From positions 1 to 9,907 of the forward strand of contig DBCR01000039.1 in NCBI GenBank assembly GCA_002293125.1: a stretch of 9,907 bases of DNA, read 5' to 3'. Within the stretch, counting starts at the first letter, position 1, and the number at the start of each line of letters is the position of its first letter. The notes under the pieces were generated by a model. That model made no database searches, was not told where the DNA came from, and saw only the letters and a program-made list of their open reading frames with translations. Positions 1-6,442 of the stretch are shown here, piece after piece. The translations under genes and the position numbers were made by a program. This DNA is from Opitutia bacterium UBA953 (GTDB lineage Bacteria > Verrucomicrobiota > Verrucomicrobiia > Opitutales > UBA953).

Positions 1-363
<363 letters not shown>

Positions 364-384
364 GCCTTGGTCGCAGGCAAAACG

Positions 385-412
385 AAGGGCCGCCCGATGG
401 GCGGCCCTTTTT
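385..412 (+). terminator. Intrinsic terminator of eno, probably bidirectional
   Basis: A perfect 9-bp GC-rich stem (arms 387-395 and 399-407, loop GAT) extends by two A-T pairs to 385/409 and runs into a five-T tract at 408-412, 22 nt after the eno stop codon. Read on the opposite strand, the same hairpin is followed by TTCGTTTT and lies 25 nt after the stop of the convergent hydrolase gene. One structure could therefore serve both genes. The forward terminator is near certain from the sequence; the reverse function is an inference. Confidence 0.93.
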
Positions 413-432
413 GTTGTCCGTCTGCGCGGCGC

Positions 433-1725
433 TTACTTCGACTCGAGGCCGGCGGAGTTCACCGCGACGATCTCATACTTCGCGCCAGCCTTAGCGCCTT
501 TGTCGACGAAGCGCATCTGCGCGAGCGGTAGCGTCGGGGTGTCGCCATAGCTCATGCCTTGGAAGAGCGGGCGACCGAAGGGGTTGGTGAGTTTCTCCGG
601 CACTCGTCCGACGACTTGGCCGCCCTTCTTGACGAGGAACTGACGGATGCCGCTCTCAAGGTCGGCATGCGCATCCCACGTCACTTCGACGCCTTCAGCG
701 ATGGCCTTGGCCGCGACGTTGAAGGGCGCGGGCGGCGGGGTGGTGTCGTTCGTCGCGCCGGTCTTCACGTATTCCGTCCAAGCCTTGGCGAAGGCCGCGT
801 CAGGCAGCCAGTTGGACTCCGCCTTGTCGCCGGCGTATTCGCCCGCAGGCTTGGCCTCGTTGCCGAGGAGAGAGGAGAGCCAGCCCTTCGACTGGTCGAT
901 CTTGCGGAGGATGTTGCCGGACGCAGGTAAGCGCAGGGCAAGGCAGGCATCGAAGAATGCGATGGAGGCGTAACGCTGATCGCCGGTCTGGTGCGAGGTG
1001 AGGGGGTCCGGCGCGAAGCCGATCGGCGCACCCTTGGCACGGTAGTCCTTGAACATCGCGAGCGAGCCGGTCCACGCGGTATTGAAGCGCTTGTCGCCGT
1101 TCTCCTTCGCGCCAGGGTTCGCCATCATCGGGATTTCGTAGGCAGCGGGCGGGAGGACGACTTCAGGAATCGCGCGCTCCTTGGTCGGTTCCTCGGGCTT
1201 CCGCCAGTAGGGGTAGGCCGTGCCGGAGCGGAACCAGATGGCGACGATGCGCTCGGGGTATTTCGCCTGCATGATGCTGGCCCAGAAGCCGCCGCCGCTA
1301 TGGCCCCACAGGCACCACGGAGCGGTCGCGATCTCGGGGTGGCCGGTCTGCTTGGCGAGGTCGGCGAGGGCCTGCAGGTAGGTCTTGTCGGAGCCATTAC
1401 GCGGGTCGCACCACATCCGGCAGTTGGCCTTGTCAGGCTCACCGATCACTGGGCCGACCAGCGCACAGTCCCATTTGCGGGCGAGTGCTTGCCAGTGAAG
1501 GTCGTCGGCCGCGGTCACCGCGCCTTTGTTGGAGCCGTTGCCGCAACCATGCTGGTGCACGATGATACCGCGGACGGTCTTCACGCCCTCCGGGATCCAG
1601 AGCTTATAGGTGGTGGGGAAGATGAGTTCGCCGGGCTTGTCCGAGGCTGGATAGCTCACGGAGTATTTGGCGCCGTCGGCCAGGGCGGCCAAGGGCAGGA
1701 ACAGGAGGGCGAGGAGGTTTCGCAT
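433..1725 (-). CDS. Secreted alpha/beta hydrolase with C-terminal fibronectin-III-like domain
   Basis: 430-residue protein. Residues 1-16 form a signal peptide (charged MRN, a Leu/Ala core, likely cleavage after ALA), so it is predicted to be exported. Residues ~35-270 look like an alpha/beta hydrolase: an HQHGCG segment (57-62) fits the oxyanion region, GHSGGG (141-146) is the nucleophile elbow with Ser143, and His245 in SHQTGDQRY is the best catalytic-histidine candidate. Several cysteines in the 61-138 region could form disulfides. Residues ~330-430 begin with a proline-rich linker and resemble a fibronectin type III domain (VEVTWDAHADLESGI, then YEIVAVNSAG near the end). The ATG at 1725 has a weak AGGA about 11 nt upstream. 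The substrate is unknown; esterase or depolymerase-like activity is plausible. The gene converges on eno and is divergent from the membrane-protein genes. A link to sialic acid use is possible only through its position. Confidence 0.85.
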   Translation of the reverse strand: MRNLLALLFLPLAALADGAKYSVSYPASDKPGELIFPTTYKLWIPEGVKTVRGIIVHQHGCGNGSNKGAVTAADDLHWQALARKWDCALVGPVIGEPDKANCRMWCDPRNGSDKTYLQALADLAKQTGHPEIATAPWCLWGHSGGGFWASIMQAKYPERIVAIWFRSGTAYPYWRKPEEPTKERAIPEVVLPPAAYEIPMMANPGAKENGDKRFNTAWTGSLAMFKDYRAKGAPIGFAPDPLTSHQTGDQRYASIAFFDACLALRLPASGNILRKIDQSKGWLSSLLGNEAKPAGEYAGDKAESNWLPDAAFAKAWTEYVKTGATNDTTPPPAPFNVAAKAIAEGVEVTWDAHADLESGIRQFLVKKGGQVVGRVPEKLTNPFGRPLFQGMSYGDTPTLPLAQMRFVDKGAKAGAKYEIVAVNSAGLESK

Positions 1726-1811
1726 GGGGTTGTCCTATGGACAGCCAGAATGCCCGCTGGTTCAAGCCAGCGTTGGCTGGACGGCCGGGTGGTTGCGATT
1801 AGGGTCGGCCT
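1726..1811. promoter_or_regulatory. Divergent intergenic region with alternating inverted repeats
   Basis: This 86-nt spacer separates the start codons of the hydrolase (leftward) and the first membrane-protein gene (rightward), so promoters for both should lie here or just inside the genes. I see TGTCC-TAT-GGACA at 1731-1743, a hairpin with arms CGCTGG 1755-1760 and CCAGCG 1767-1772, and a competing hairpin with arms CCAGC 1767-1771 and GCTGG 1776-1780 that reuses the middle arm. No convincing sigma-70 -35/-10 pair stands out. An operator or leader function is inferred from position and symmetry only. Confidence 0.4.
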
Positions 1812-2474
1812 ATGTCCGACGCCAAGCCCTTGGCCGAGCAGCTGATCGAATGCGAGCAGTGGTGCGCCGCTCGCTCGGAGAAGGAGTATCTGGCCGTCGC
1901 CACGAAGGGCCTGCGTATCCTGCCAGGGCACCACGCTGAATTGGTCAAACCCTTGCCTGGGCAGGAGTCGCGCGCCGACGGATGGGCGCTGCGTTCGGAC
2001 GTCATCGGCACCGGCAATTGGTTGCTGCTCGTGGGCTCGATGCTGGTGGGCGTGGTGATGTGTTTCGTCATGACCTTCGAGCTGGTCGACCGTACGGACC
2101 ACCCGTTCCTTTACGCCAGTTTGCTCTTCCTGCTGCCCTCCGCCGCGGTGGTCTACTTCCCTCTGCGGATGATCATGCGCAGGCACGAACTGATCTTCGA
2201 CGACGACGCCTTGGTGGTCCGTCGCCTTGTCTTCGGTCGCCTCAATAAGGAGTGGCGGCTGCCGCTCGTCGCCGAAGTCCGCGTGGGGCTCGCCTACCGG
2301 GGCGCCCGGCTGAGCGGGAAGCATGGCTCCTATGCGCAGTTGTCCGTGGTCGTGGGTTCGGGCGACGCCGAGATCGCGCTTGGCGACGACCTGAACCACG
2401 CCGAACGTGTCCGCCTGGCCATCCTCATCGACCACTACTATAACGGCTCCGAGGAACTTCCTCGCACCGCCTGA
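1812..2474 (+). CDS. Two-TM membrane protein of unknown function, paralogue of the next gene
   Basis: 220-residue protein that I do not recognise as a named family. It has a soluble N-terminal stretch (~1-65). Two hydrophobic segments follow at about residues 70-92 and 99-118, separated by a short charged loop (DRTDHP). The soluble C-terminal domain begins HELIFDDDALVVRR and looks beta-rich, perhaps like a bacterial PH-type domain. It shares a pattern with the downstream gene: two TMs, then a strand with an Asp-acid-Leu-Val motif, then VRVGLAYRG (matching VKVTLAFRG), then a final LIDHYYNG (matching LIRHYYGD). This similarity and the TM segments make it the real gene over the long Gln/His-rich open frame on the other strand. 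The ATG at 1812 has a weak AGGG at 1801-1804. The next gene starts 27 nt downstream, so they are probably co-transcribed. Confidence 0.8.
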   Translation: MSDAKPLAEQLIECEQWCAARSEKEYLAVATKGLRILPGHHAELVKPLPGQESRADGWALRSDVIGTGNWLLLVGSMLVGVVMCFVMTFELVDRTDHPFLYASLLFLLPSAAVVYFPLRMIMRRHELIFDDDALVVRRLVFGRLNKEWRLPLVAEVRVGLAYRGARLSGKHGSYAQLSVVVGSGDAEIALGDDLNHAERVRLAILIDHYYNGSEELPRTA

Positions 2475-2501
2475 GGCGGGCGCTTCAATCCAAACAGACA
2501 C

Positions 2502-3176
2502 ATGGGACTACGCGATGATTTTCTGGCCAAATTCGCCCGCTTGAAGGCCGAGGCGGAAGCCCGGCAGGCGTCGATGGCGGCCGGACGCGAGGCCAAGCTC
2601 CTGACGGACGAGGAGGTGGCCCGCGGCCATCCGAAAGTGAAGGTCGAGTCCGGCTTTCAAGGCGTCACCTACGGCGTGCGGCTCGGGACTTGGTTCGGCT
2701 GGTTCTGGCTGATCTTCACCAGCGTCCACTGCGTCGCTCTTTTCTACGGGTTGTCCCAAGGTTCGCTCAAGATGAACGGTCGGATGGTCACGCAGCCTGA
2801 CTGGTGGCACTTCGCCCTGCTGGCGCTCTTCTACGTGCCGTTCTTCCTGGTCGGCTTTGCTTTCACCCTCGCGCGCTATCGGCTGATGCTGACCGATGAG
2901 CTCGTGACCCTGCGTTGGCGGATCCTGCCCTATCTCGGCTGGACGTCGACCTTGCCCGCCGGCGAAGCGGTGAAGGTCACTTTGGCCTTCCGGGGCTCCA
3001 AGCAGAATAAGCAGCCGGTGGACGCAGTCGTCGTCGCCTCGCAGGGCAAGGAGATCTACTTCGGGGCGTTCCTGCCCGAGGACGTCAAAGAGCACCTGGC
3101 CGGGCTCATCCGACATTACTACGGGGACGCGCCGTCTGCGGAGCCCTTCGTGGTGGAGCCGGAGGCCGGGCGTTGA
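2502..3176 (+). CDS. Two-TM membrane protein of unknown function, paralogue of the previous gene
   Basis: 224-residue protein with no recognised family. Residues ~3-35 form a charged, Ala/Glu/Arg-rich amphipathic helix that may be a short coiled coil. Two hydrophobic segments at ~64-84 (Trp/Phe-rich) and ~103-123 follow. A soluble C-terminal domain starts with YRLMLTDELVTLRWRI and ends with LAGLIRHYYGD plus an acidic tail. The domain order and the conserved VKVTLAFRG and HYYG motifs match the preceding gene, so the two look like an old tandem duplication with low overall identity and different N-termini. It starts at ATG 2502 with no clear Shine-Dalgarno sequence. It sits 27 nt after its paralogue and 31 nt before the epimerase gene on the same strand, which suggests one transcript. 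The function is unknown; a membrane-associated sensor or scaffold role would be a guess. Confidence 0.8.
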   Translation: MGLRDDFLAKFARLKAEAEARQASMAAGREAKLLTDEEVARGHPKVKVESGFQGVTYGVRLGTWFGWFWLIFTSVHCVALFYGLSQGSLKMNGRMVTQPDWWHFALLALFYVPFFLVGFAFTLARYRLMLTDELVTLRWRILPYLGWTSTLPAGEAVKVTLAFRGSKQNKQPVDAVVVASQGKEIYFGAFLPEDVKEHLAGLIRHYYGDAPSAEPFVVEPEAGR

Positions 3177-3207
3177 CGCGGCCCGCCCGGGTTCCAGCAT
3201 CATCTCC

Positions 3208-4404
3208 GTGACCCCTTATCTTGAGCAGCGACGGGCCGAGCTCATCCGCACCTATCGGGACGGGCTCTTGCAGGACGTCATCCCGTTCTGGCTGAAGCAC
3301 GGCCTCGACCGCACGCATGGCGGCATCCATACCGCTCTCGGCCGAAAAGGCGAACTGCTCGACTCCGATAAGTCCGTCTGGTTCCAGGGCCGCGCGGCCT
3401 GGACCTTCGCCACTCTCTACAATACCGTCGAGCCGCGTCCTGAGTGGCTCGCGGCGGCGTTGTCGTGCGCCGACTTCCTGCAAGACCGTTGCGCCGACCT
3501 CTCCGGCAAGCTGCATTTCACCGTCACCGCCGAGGGCGACCCGTTGCGCATGCGCCGCTATGTCTTCAGCGAATGTTTCGCCGCGATCGGCTACGGCGCC
3601 GTGCATCGCGCGACCAGGCAGGCCAAGTGGAAGGAGCGCGCCTTGGCGGCCTATGAGACTTTCCTCCGCTACCAGCGGGAACCGGGTCGCATCGCCCCGA
3701 AGGTCTCCCCGGAGACCCGGCCGATGAAGGGCCTCGCTCCGCTGATGATGACCTTGGTCACGGCGCAGGACCTACGCGCCGACCTCGGCGACGTGACGGT
3801 GCTCGGACGCACGCTCAGCCAGTGGGCCCGCGAGGCCATCGATGAGATCGCCCGGGACTTCGTGAAACCCGACCTGCGCGCGGTGATGGAGGTCGTCGGT
3901 CCGTCCGGCGAGTTCCTCGATCATTTCGACGGCCGACTCCTCAATCCCGGACATGCCATCGAGGCCGCATGGTTCGTGCTCCGCGAGGCGCGTCGCGCCG
4001 ACGATGCGAAGCTGAAACAGCTCGGCCTCGCCATGCTCGACTACATGTGGGAGCGCGGTTGGGACCGTGAGCACGGCGGCATCCGCTATTTCGCCGACGT
4101 TCACGGCAAGCCGATCCAGGAATACTGGCACTCCATGAAATTCTGGTGGCCGCATAACGAGGCCATCATCGCGACCTTGCTCGCTCACCTCATGACCGGC
4201 GACGCGAAGTACGCCGAGATGCACCGGCAGACGCATGACTGGGCCTATGCGCATTTCCCCGACCGTGAGCACGGCGAGTGGTACGGCTACCTGGATCGGC
4301 AAGGCCGGCCGACGACGGAGCTCAAGGGCGGCATGTGGAAGGGGCCTTTCCATCTGCCCCGTCAGAAGCTGCTCTGCTGGCAGATGCTCGAAGGCGCCTT
4401 CTGA
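3208..4404 (+). CDS. N-acylglucosamine 2-epimerase (AGE / renin-binding-protein family)
   Basis: 398-residue cytoplasmic enzyme predicted to interconvert ManNAc and GlcNAc, the step after N-acetylneuraminate lyase when no ManNAc kinase is used. It aligns from end to end with my memory of mammalian AGE: VWFQGR (57-62), VFSECF, LNPGHAIEAAWFVLREA, GWDREHGGIRYF, MKFWWPHNEAIIATL, HGEWYGYLDRQG and KGPFHLPR. His249 (in NPGH) and His382 (in GPFH) match the two catalytic histidines of the family, and the length is typical for an (alpha/alpha)6 barrel. The start is GTG at 3208, the only plausible start because no upstream in-frame ATG/GTG fits and the next Met would delete a conserved block. No Shine-Dalgarno is visible. 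A cellobiose 2-epimerase-like activity is the main alternative, but the NPGH block and the neighbouring lyase and sialidase favour AGE. It ends 9 nt from the convergent sialidase stop. Confidence 0.93.
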   Translation: MTPYLEQRRAELIRTYRDGLLQDVIPFWLKHGLDRTHGGIHTALGRKGELLDSDKSVWFQGRAAWTFATLYNTVEPRPEWLAAALSCADFLQDRCADLSGKLHFTVTAEGDPLRMRRYVFSECFAAIGYGAVHRATRQAKWKERALAAYETFLRYQREPGRIAPKVSPETRPMKGLAPLMMTLVTAQDLRADLGDVTVLGRTLSQWAREAIDEIARDFVKPDLRAVMEVVGPSGEFLDHFDGRLLNPGHAIEAAWFVLREARRADDAKLKQLGLAMLDYMWERGWDREHGGIRYFADVHGKPIQEYWHSMKFWWPHNEAIIATLLAHLMTGDAKYAEMHRQTHDWAYAHFPDREHGEWYGYLDRQGRPTTELKGGMWKGPFHLPRQKLLCWQMLEGAF

Positions 4405-4416
4405 GCGCGCGGCTCA
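4402..4416. repeat. Inverted repeat spanning both convergent stop codons
   Basis: TGAGC (4402-4406) and GCTCA (4412-4416) are perfect 5-bp inverted arms around GCGCG. The left arm contains the TGA stop of the epimerase and the right arm contains the TGA stop of the sialidase on the other strand. Only 9 nt separate the two genes and no T-tract follows on either side, so this is not a classical intrinsic terminator. It may be chance symmetry. Confidence 0.5.
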
Positions 4417-5532
4417 ACGGCCGGCGGCTGTTTCGAGCGCGACGCGACGGTAGAGCACCGTCGTGTTGCTGTTGGGTTCGTAGAGCACGCCCAGTCCGCC
4501 TTTGACGGGCGCCATGGAACTGTACGCGAACGGGCCAGGGAAGAGCAGCGTCGATTGGGTCCACGTCTTGCCGCCGTCGTCCGAGCGCCGGAGCGTGCCG
4601 TTGGCGCGGCCTTTGCCGGCCGGATTGAGGAAATAGAAGCGGCTCTTGGCGCCATCGTCGATGCGGAGCAACGACGCCTGGCAGGTCGGATCGGGCTGGG
4701 CGGCTTCGTCCGTCGCCGGGCTCCAGGTCTGGCCGCCGTCCTGCGACCACGCCACCTTCCGGAAGGCGGAGCCCTTCCAGCGGCGGGAATTCAGGTAGAG
4801 GGTGCCGTCGCGCGCTTCGGCGACCTGGACTTCGTTGAGCTGCCGGCCCCCGTCCTGGGGGACGTTGCCGCCACGGTGCCAGGTGCGACCTCCGTCGTCG
4901 CTGTACGCCACCCAGTTGACGAAGTTCTTCTTCTTGTCCTGCGAGTTGAACGGAATCACCAGGCGGCCGGCGTGCCGCAAGGATTTCAGCTTGATGCCGA
5001 TGCCCGGGCCGGAAGCCGTGGTCACCGCGTCCGCCGGCTTGAGGTCCTTCGTCAGGTCCGCGGGCCGCGACCATGACACGCCTTCGTCGTCGGAGGCGAT
5101 GACGCGGATACGCGTCCCTTCCGGGGCGTCGCCGACCGGCAGGCCGCCGAACTCATGACTGCCCGCGGGGAAGGTCTGGAAGAAAAGGTAGACCCGGCCG
5201 ATGAGCTCGTCTTCTACCAGCGTCGGGTTGTTGCAGCTGTCCTTGCCTTGGTCGTAGGCCACGCGGGGCTTCGACCAGTTGACGCCGTCGTCGCGGGACG
5301 TCGCGATGACGAGGTCATTGCCGGCCTGGTCCGTCGCCTTCTCGCGCGCTTCGGCCACGGCGATCAGCGTACCCTTCTTCGTGCGGAGCAGCGAAGGAAT
5401 GCGCACGGACGCGTGCGGGAGGTTCTTCTTGGCCTCGAACACGGCCACGGGGGCGTCGCCCACGAGCGTGGGCTGGGCGAAAGCCGGCGTCGCGATGGCG
5501 AGCGCAGCGAGTAGCAGGATCAGTCTTTCCAT
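4414..5532 (-). CDS. Exported exo-alpha-sialidase (neuraminidase, GH33-type)
   Basis: 372-residue sialidase that hydrolyses terminal alpha-linked sialic acid from glycans. Residues 1-19 are a signal peptide ending AFA, so it works in the periplasm or outside the cell. The RIP motif is at 44-46, with Arg44 as the first Arg of the triad. Asp68 in ATDQAGND fits the acid/base, Glu234 (NEVQVAE) and Tyr337 (PFAYSS) fit the nucleophile pair, and Arg250 and Arg309 complete the triad. Five Asp boxes of the form SxDxGxxW lie near residues 79-86, 147-154, 211-218, 263-270 and 317-324, as expected for a six-bladed propeller. No extra carbohydrate-binding domain is present. I chose ATG 5532 because it opens the signal peptide; the 108-codon upstream extension only shadows the lyase gene. 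The start overlaps the end of the lyase gene by 13 nt and lacks a Shine-Dalgarno, suggesting translational coupling. It is the last gene of the operon. Confidence 0.94.
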   Translation of the reverse strand: MERLILLLAALAIATPAFAQPTLVGDAPVAVFEAKKNLPHASVRIPSLLRTKKGTLIAVAEAREKATDQAGNDLVIATSRDDGVNWSKPRVAYDQGKDSCNNPTLVEDELIGRVYLFFQTFPAGSHEFGGLPVGDAPEGTRIRVIASDDEGVSWSRPADLTKDLKPADAVTTASGPGIGIKLKSLRHAGRLVIPFNSQDKKKNFVNWVAYSDDGGRTWHRGGNVPQDGGRQLNEVQVAEARDGTLYLNSRRWKGSAFRKVAWSQDGGQTWSPATDEAAQPDPTCQASLLRIDDGAKSRFYFLNPAGKGRANGTLRRSDDGGKTWTQSTLLFPGPFAYSSMAPVKGGLGVLYEPNSNTTVLYRRVALETAAGR

Positions 5533-6437
5533 GAGAAGTAGCCGATGGCGTCGAGTTCGTCCAGCATCGCCTTGACGCCCGCATCGTCGGGATTGCCATT
5601 GGGCAGGCGGGCGGGGCCGACGGGCACGCCGAGGTGTGTCATCAGCGCCTTCGCGCAGCCCATGTAACCACGGCGGGCGACGATGCGAATCACCCGCATC
5701 AGGCGGTCCTGTTCGAGCTGGCAGGTCGCGAGGTCCCCTTGCGGGAAGGCGGCCATCATGCGTTGGAGCGGGCCGGGCACGAAGTTGTACGTGCTGCCGA
5801 CGCCGCCCTGCGCGCCCATCGTCAGCGCCGCGAGGAAGTATTCGTCGATGCCCCACGGCAGGTCATACTTGCCGCCGTGGAGGCGCTTGCCGAGGAGGTA
5901 GGCCCCGAGGTCAGGATTGGAATATTTGACGCCCGCCAGGTTCGGGATGCGCGGTGCGGCCGCGCGCAGGAAGTCGTCGACCGGGAAGCCGGCGATGCCG
6001 GTCATCGCCGGGATGTCGTAATAATAGAACGGCAGGCCGGGCGCCGCTGCCGCGACCTGGGCGCAGCTGGCGACGAGGTCGTCGAGCGTCCGGGGCTTGA
6101 AATAGGAAGGCGCGATCATCGACACCGCGCTCGCCTGGTTGCGCTGCGCCTGGGCGGCGAGTTCCGCGGCGTCTGCGAGGCACTGCGCGCCGACGTGGAC
6201 GACGACCTTGATGCCGGTCGCGCGGGCGACCGCGGCCCAGCGGTCGCCGAGGGCGAGCCGTTCGGCCACCGTGAGCGAGGCACTTTCGCCGGTCGTGCCG
6301 CCGATGAACACGCGGTCGATCCGCCGGGCGAGCAGATGGGCGGCCTGGCGCTCCACGACGTCGAGGTTCAGGCGGCCGTCCCCGTGGAACGGCGTGTGGG
6401 TGGCCGGGCAGAGGCCATGGAACGTGAAGGCGGACAT
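5520..6437 (-). CDS. nanA: N-acetylneuraminate lyase (DapA/NAL aldolase superfamily)
   Basis: 305-residue cytoplasmic class I aldolase that splits Neu5Ac into ManNAc and pyruvate. It shows the family pyruvate-carboxylate motif GGTTGES (46-52), the tyrosine motif YYYDIPAMTG with Tyr140, and the Schiff-base lysine Lys171 in GVKYSN. Gly196, Asp198, Glu199 and Ser215 (WGIDEY, GSTYNF) line up with the E. coli residues reported to hold the glycerol side chain of sialic acid, which supports NAL over dihydrodipicolinate synthase or KDG aldolase. The length is normal. The ATG at 6437 lies 5 nt after the transporter stop. No good Shine-Dalgarno is visible, so translation probably depends on the upstream gene. 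Its product ManNAc would feed the 2-epimerase encoded on the opposite strand at 3208-4404. Confidence 0.94.
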   Translation of the reverse strand: MSAFTFHGLCPATHTPFHGDGRLNLDVVERQAAHLLARRIDRVFIGGTTGESASLTVAERLALGDRWAAVARATGIKVVVHVGAQCLADAAELAAQAQRNQASAVSMIAPSYFKPRTLDDLVASCAQVAAAAPGLPFYYYDIPAMTGIAGFPVDDFLRAAAPRIPNLAGVKYSNPDLGAYLLGKRLHGGKYDLPWGIDEYFLAALTMGAQGGVGSTYNFVPGPLQRMMAAFPQGDLATCQLEQDRLMRVIRIVARRGYMGCAKALMTHLGVPVGPARLPNGNPDDAGVKAMLDELDAIGYFSWKD

Positions 6438-6442
6438 CGGAT

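Noticed and set aside
991..1845. 284-residue open frame on the + strand opposite the hydrolase
   Set aside because: It is Gly/Arg/Val-biased without motifs. The hydrolase on the other strand has a signal peptide and a nucleophile elbow.
1656..2501. 281-residue open frame on the - strand opposite the first membrane-protein gene
   Set aside because: It is Gln/His-rich, has no domain signs, and runs into the start of the hydrolase gene in another frame. The + strand frame has TM segments and a downstream paralogue.
2508..3203. 231-residue open frame on the - strand opposite the second membrane-protein gene
   Set aside because: It has shadow-frame composition. The + strand frame shares motifs with its neighbour and has a clear two-TM topology.
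4405..4413. Intrinsic terminator between the epimerase and sialidase genes
   Set aside because: The hairpin has only 5 bp and no T-tract follows on either strand.
5533..5856. N-terminal extension of the sialidase frame by 108 codons
   Set aside because: It lies wholly within the lyase gene in another frame, is Arg/Pro-rich, and would bury the signal peptide that begins at 5532.
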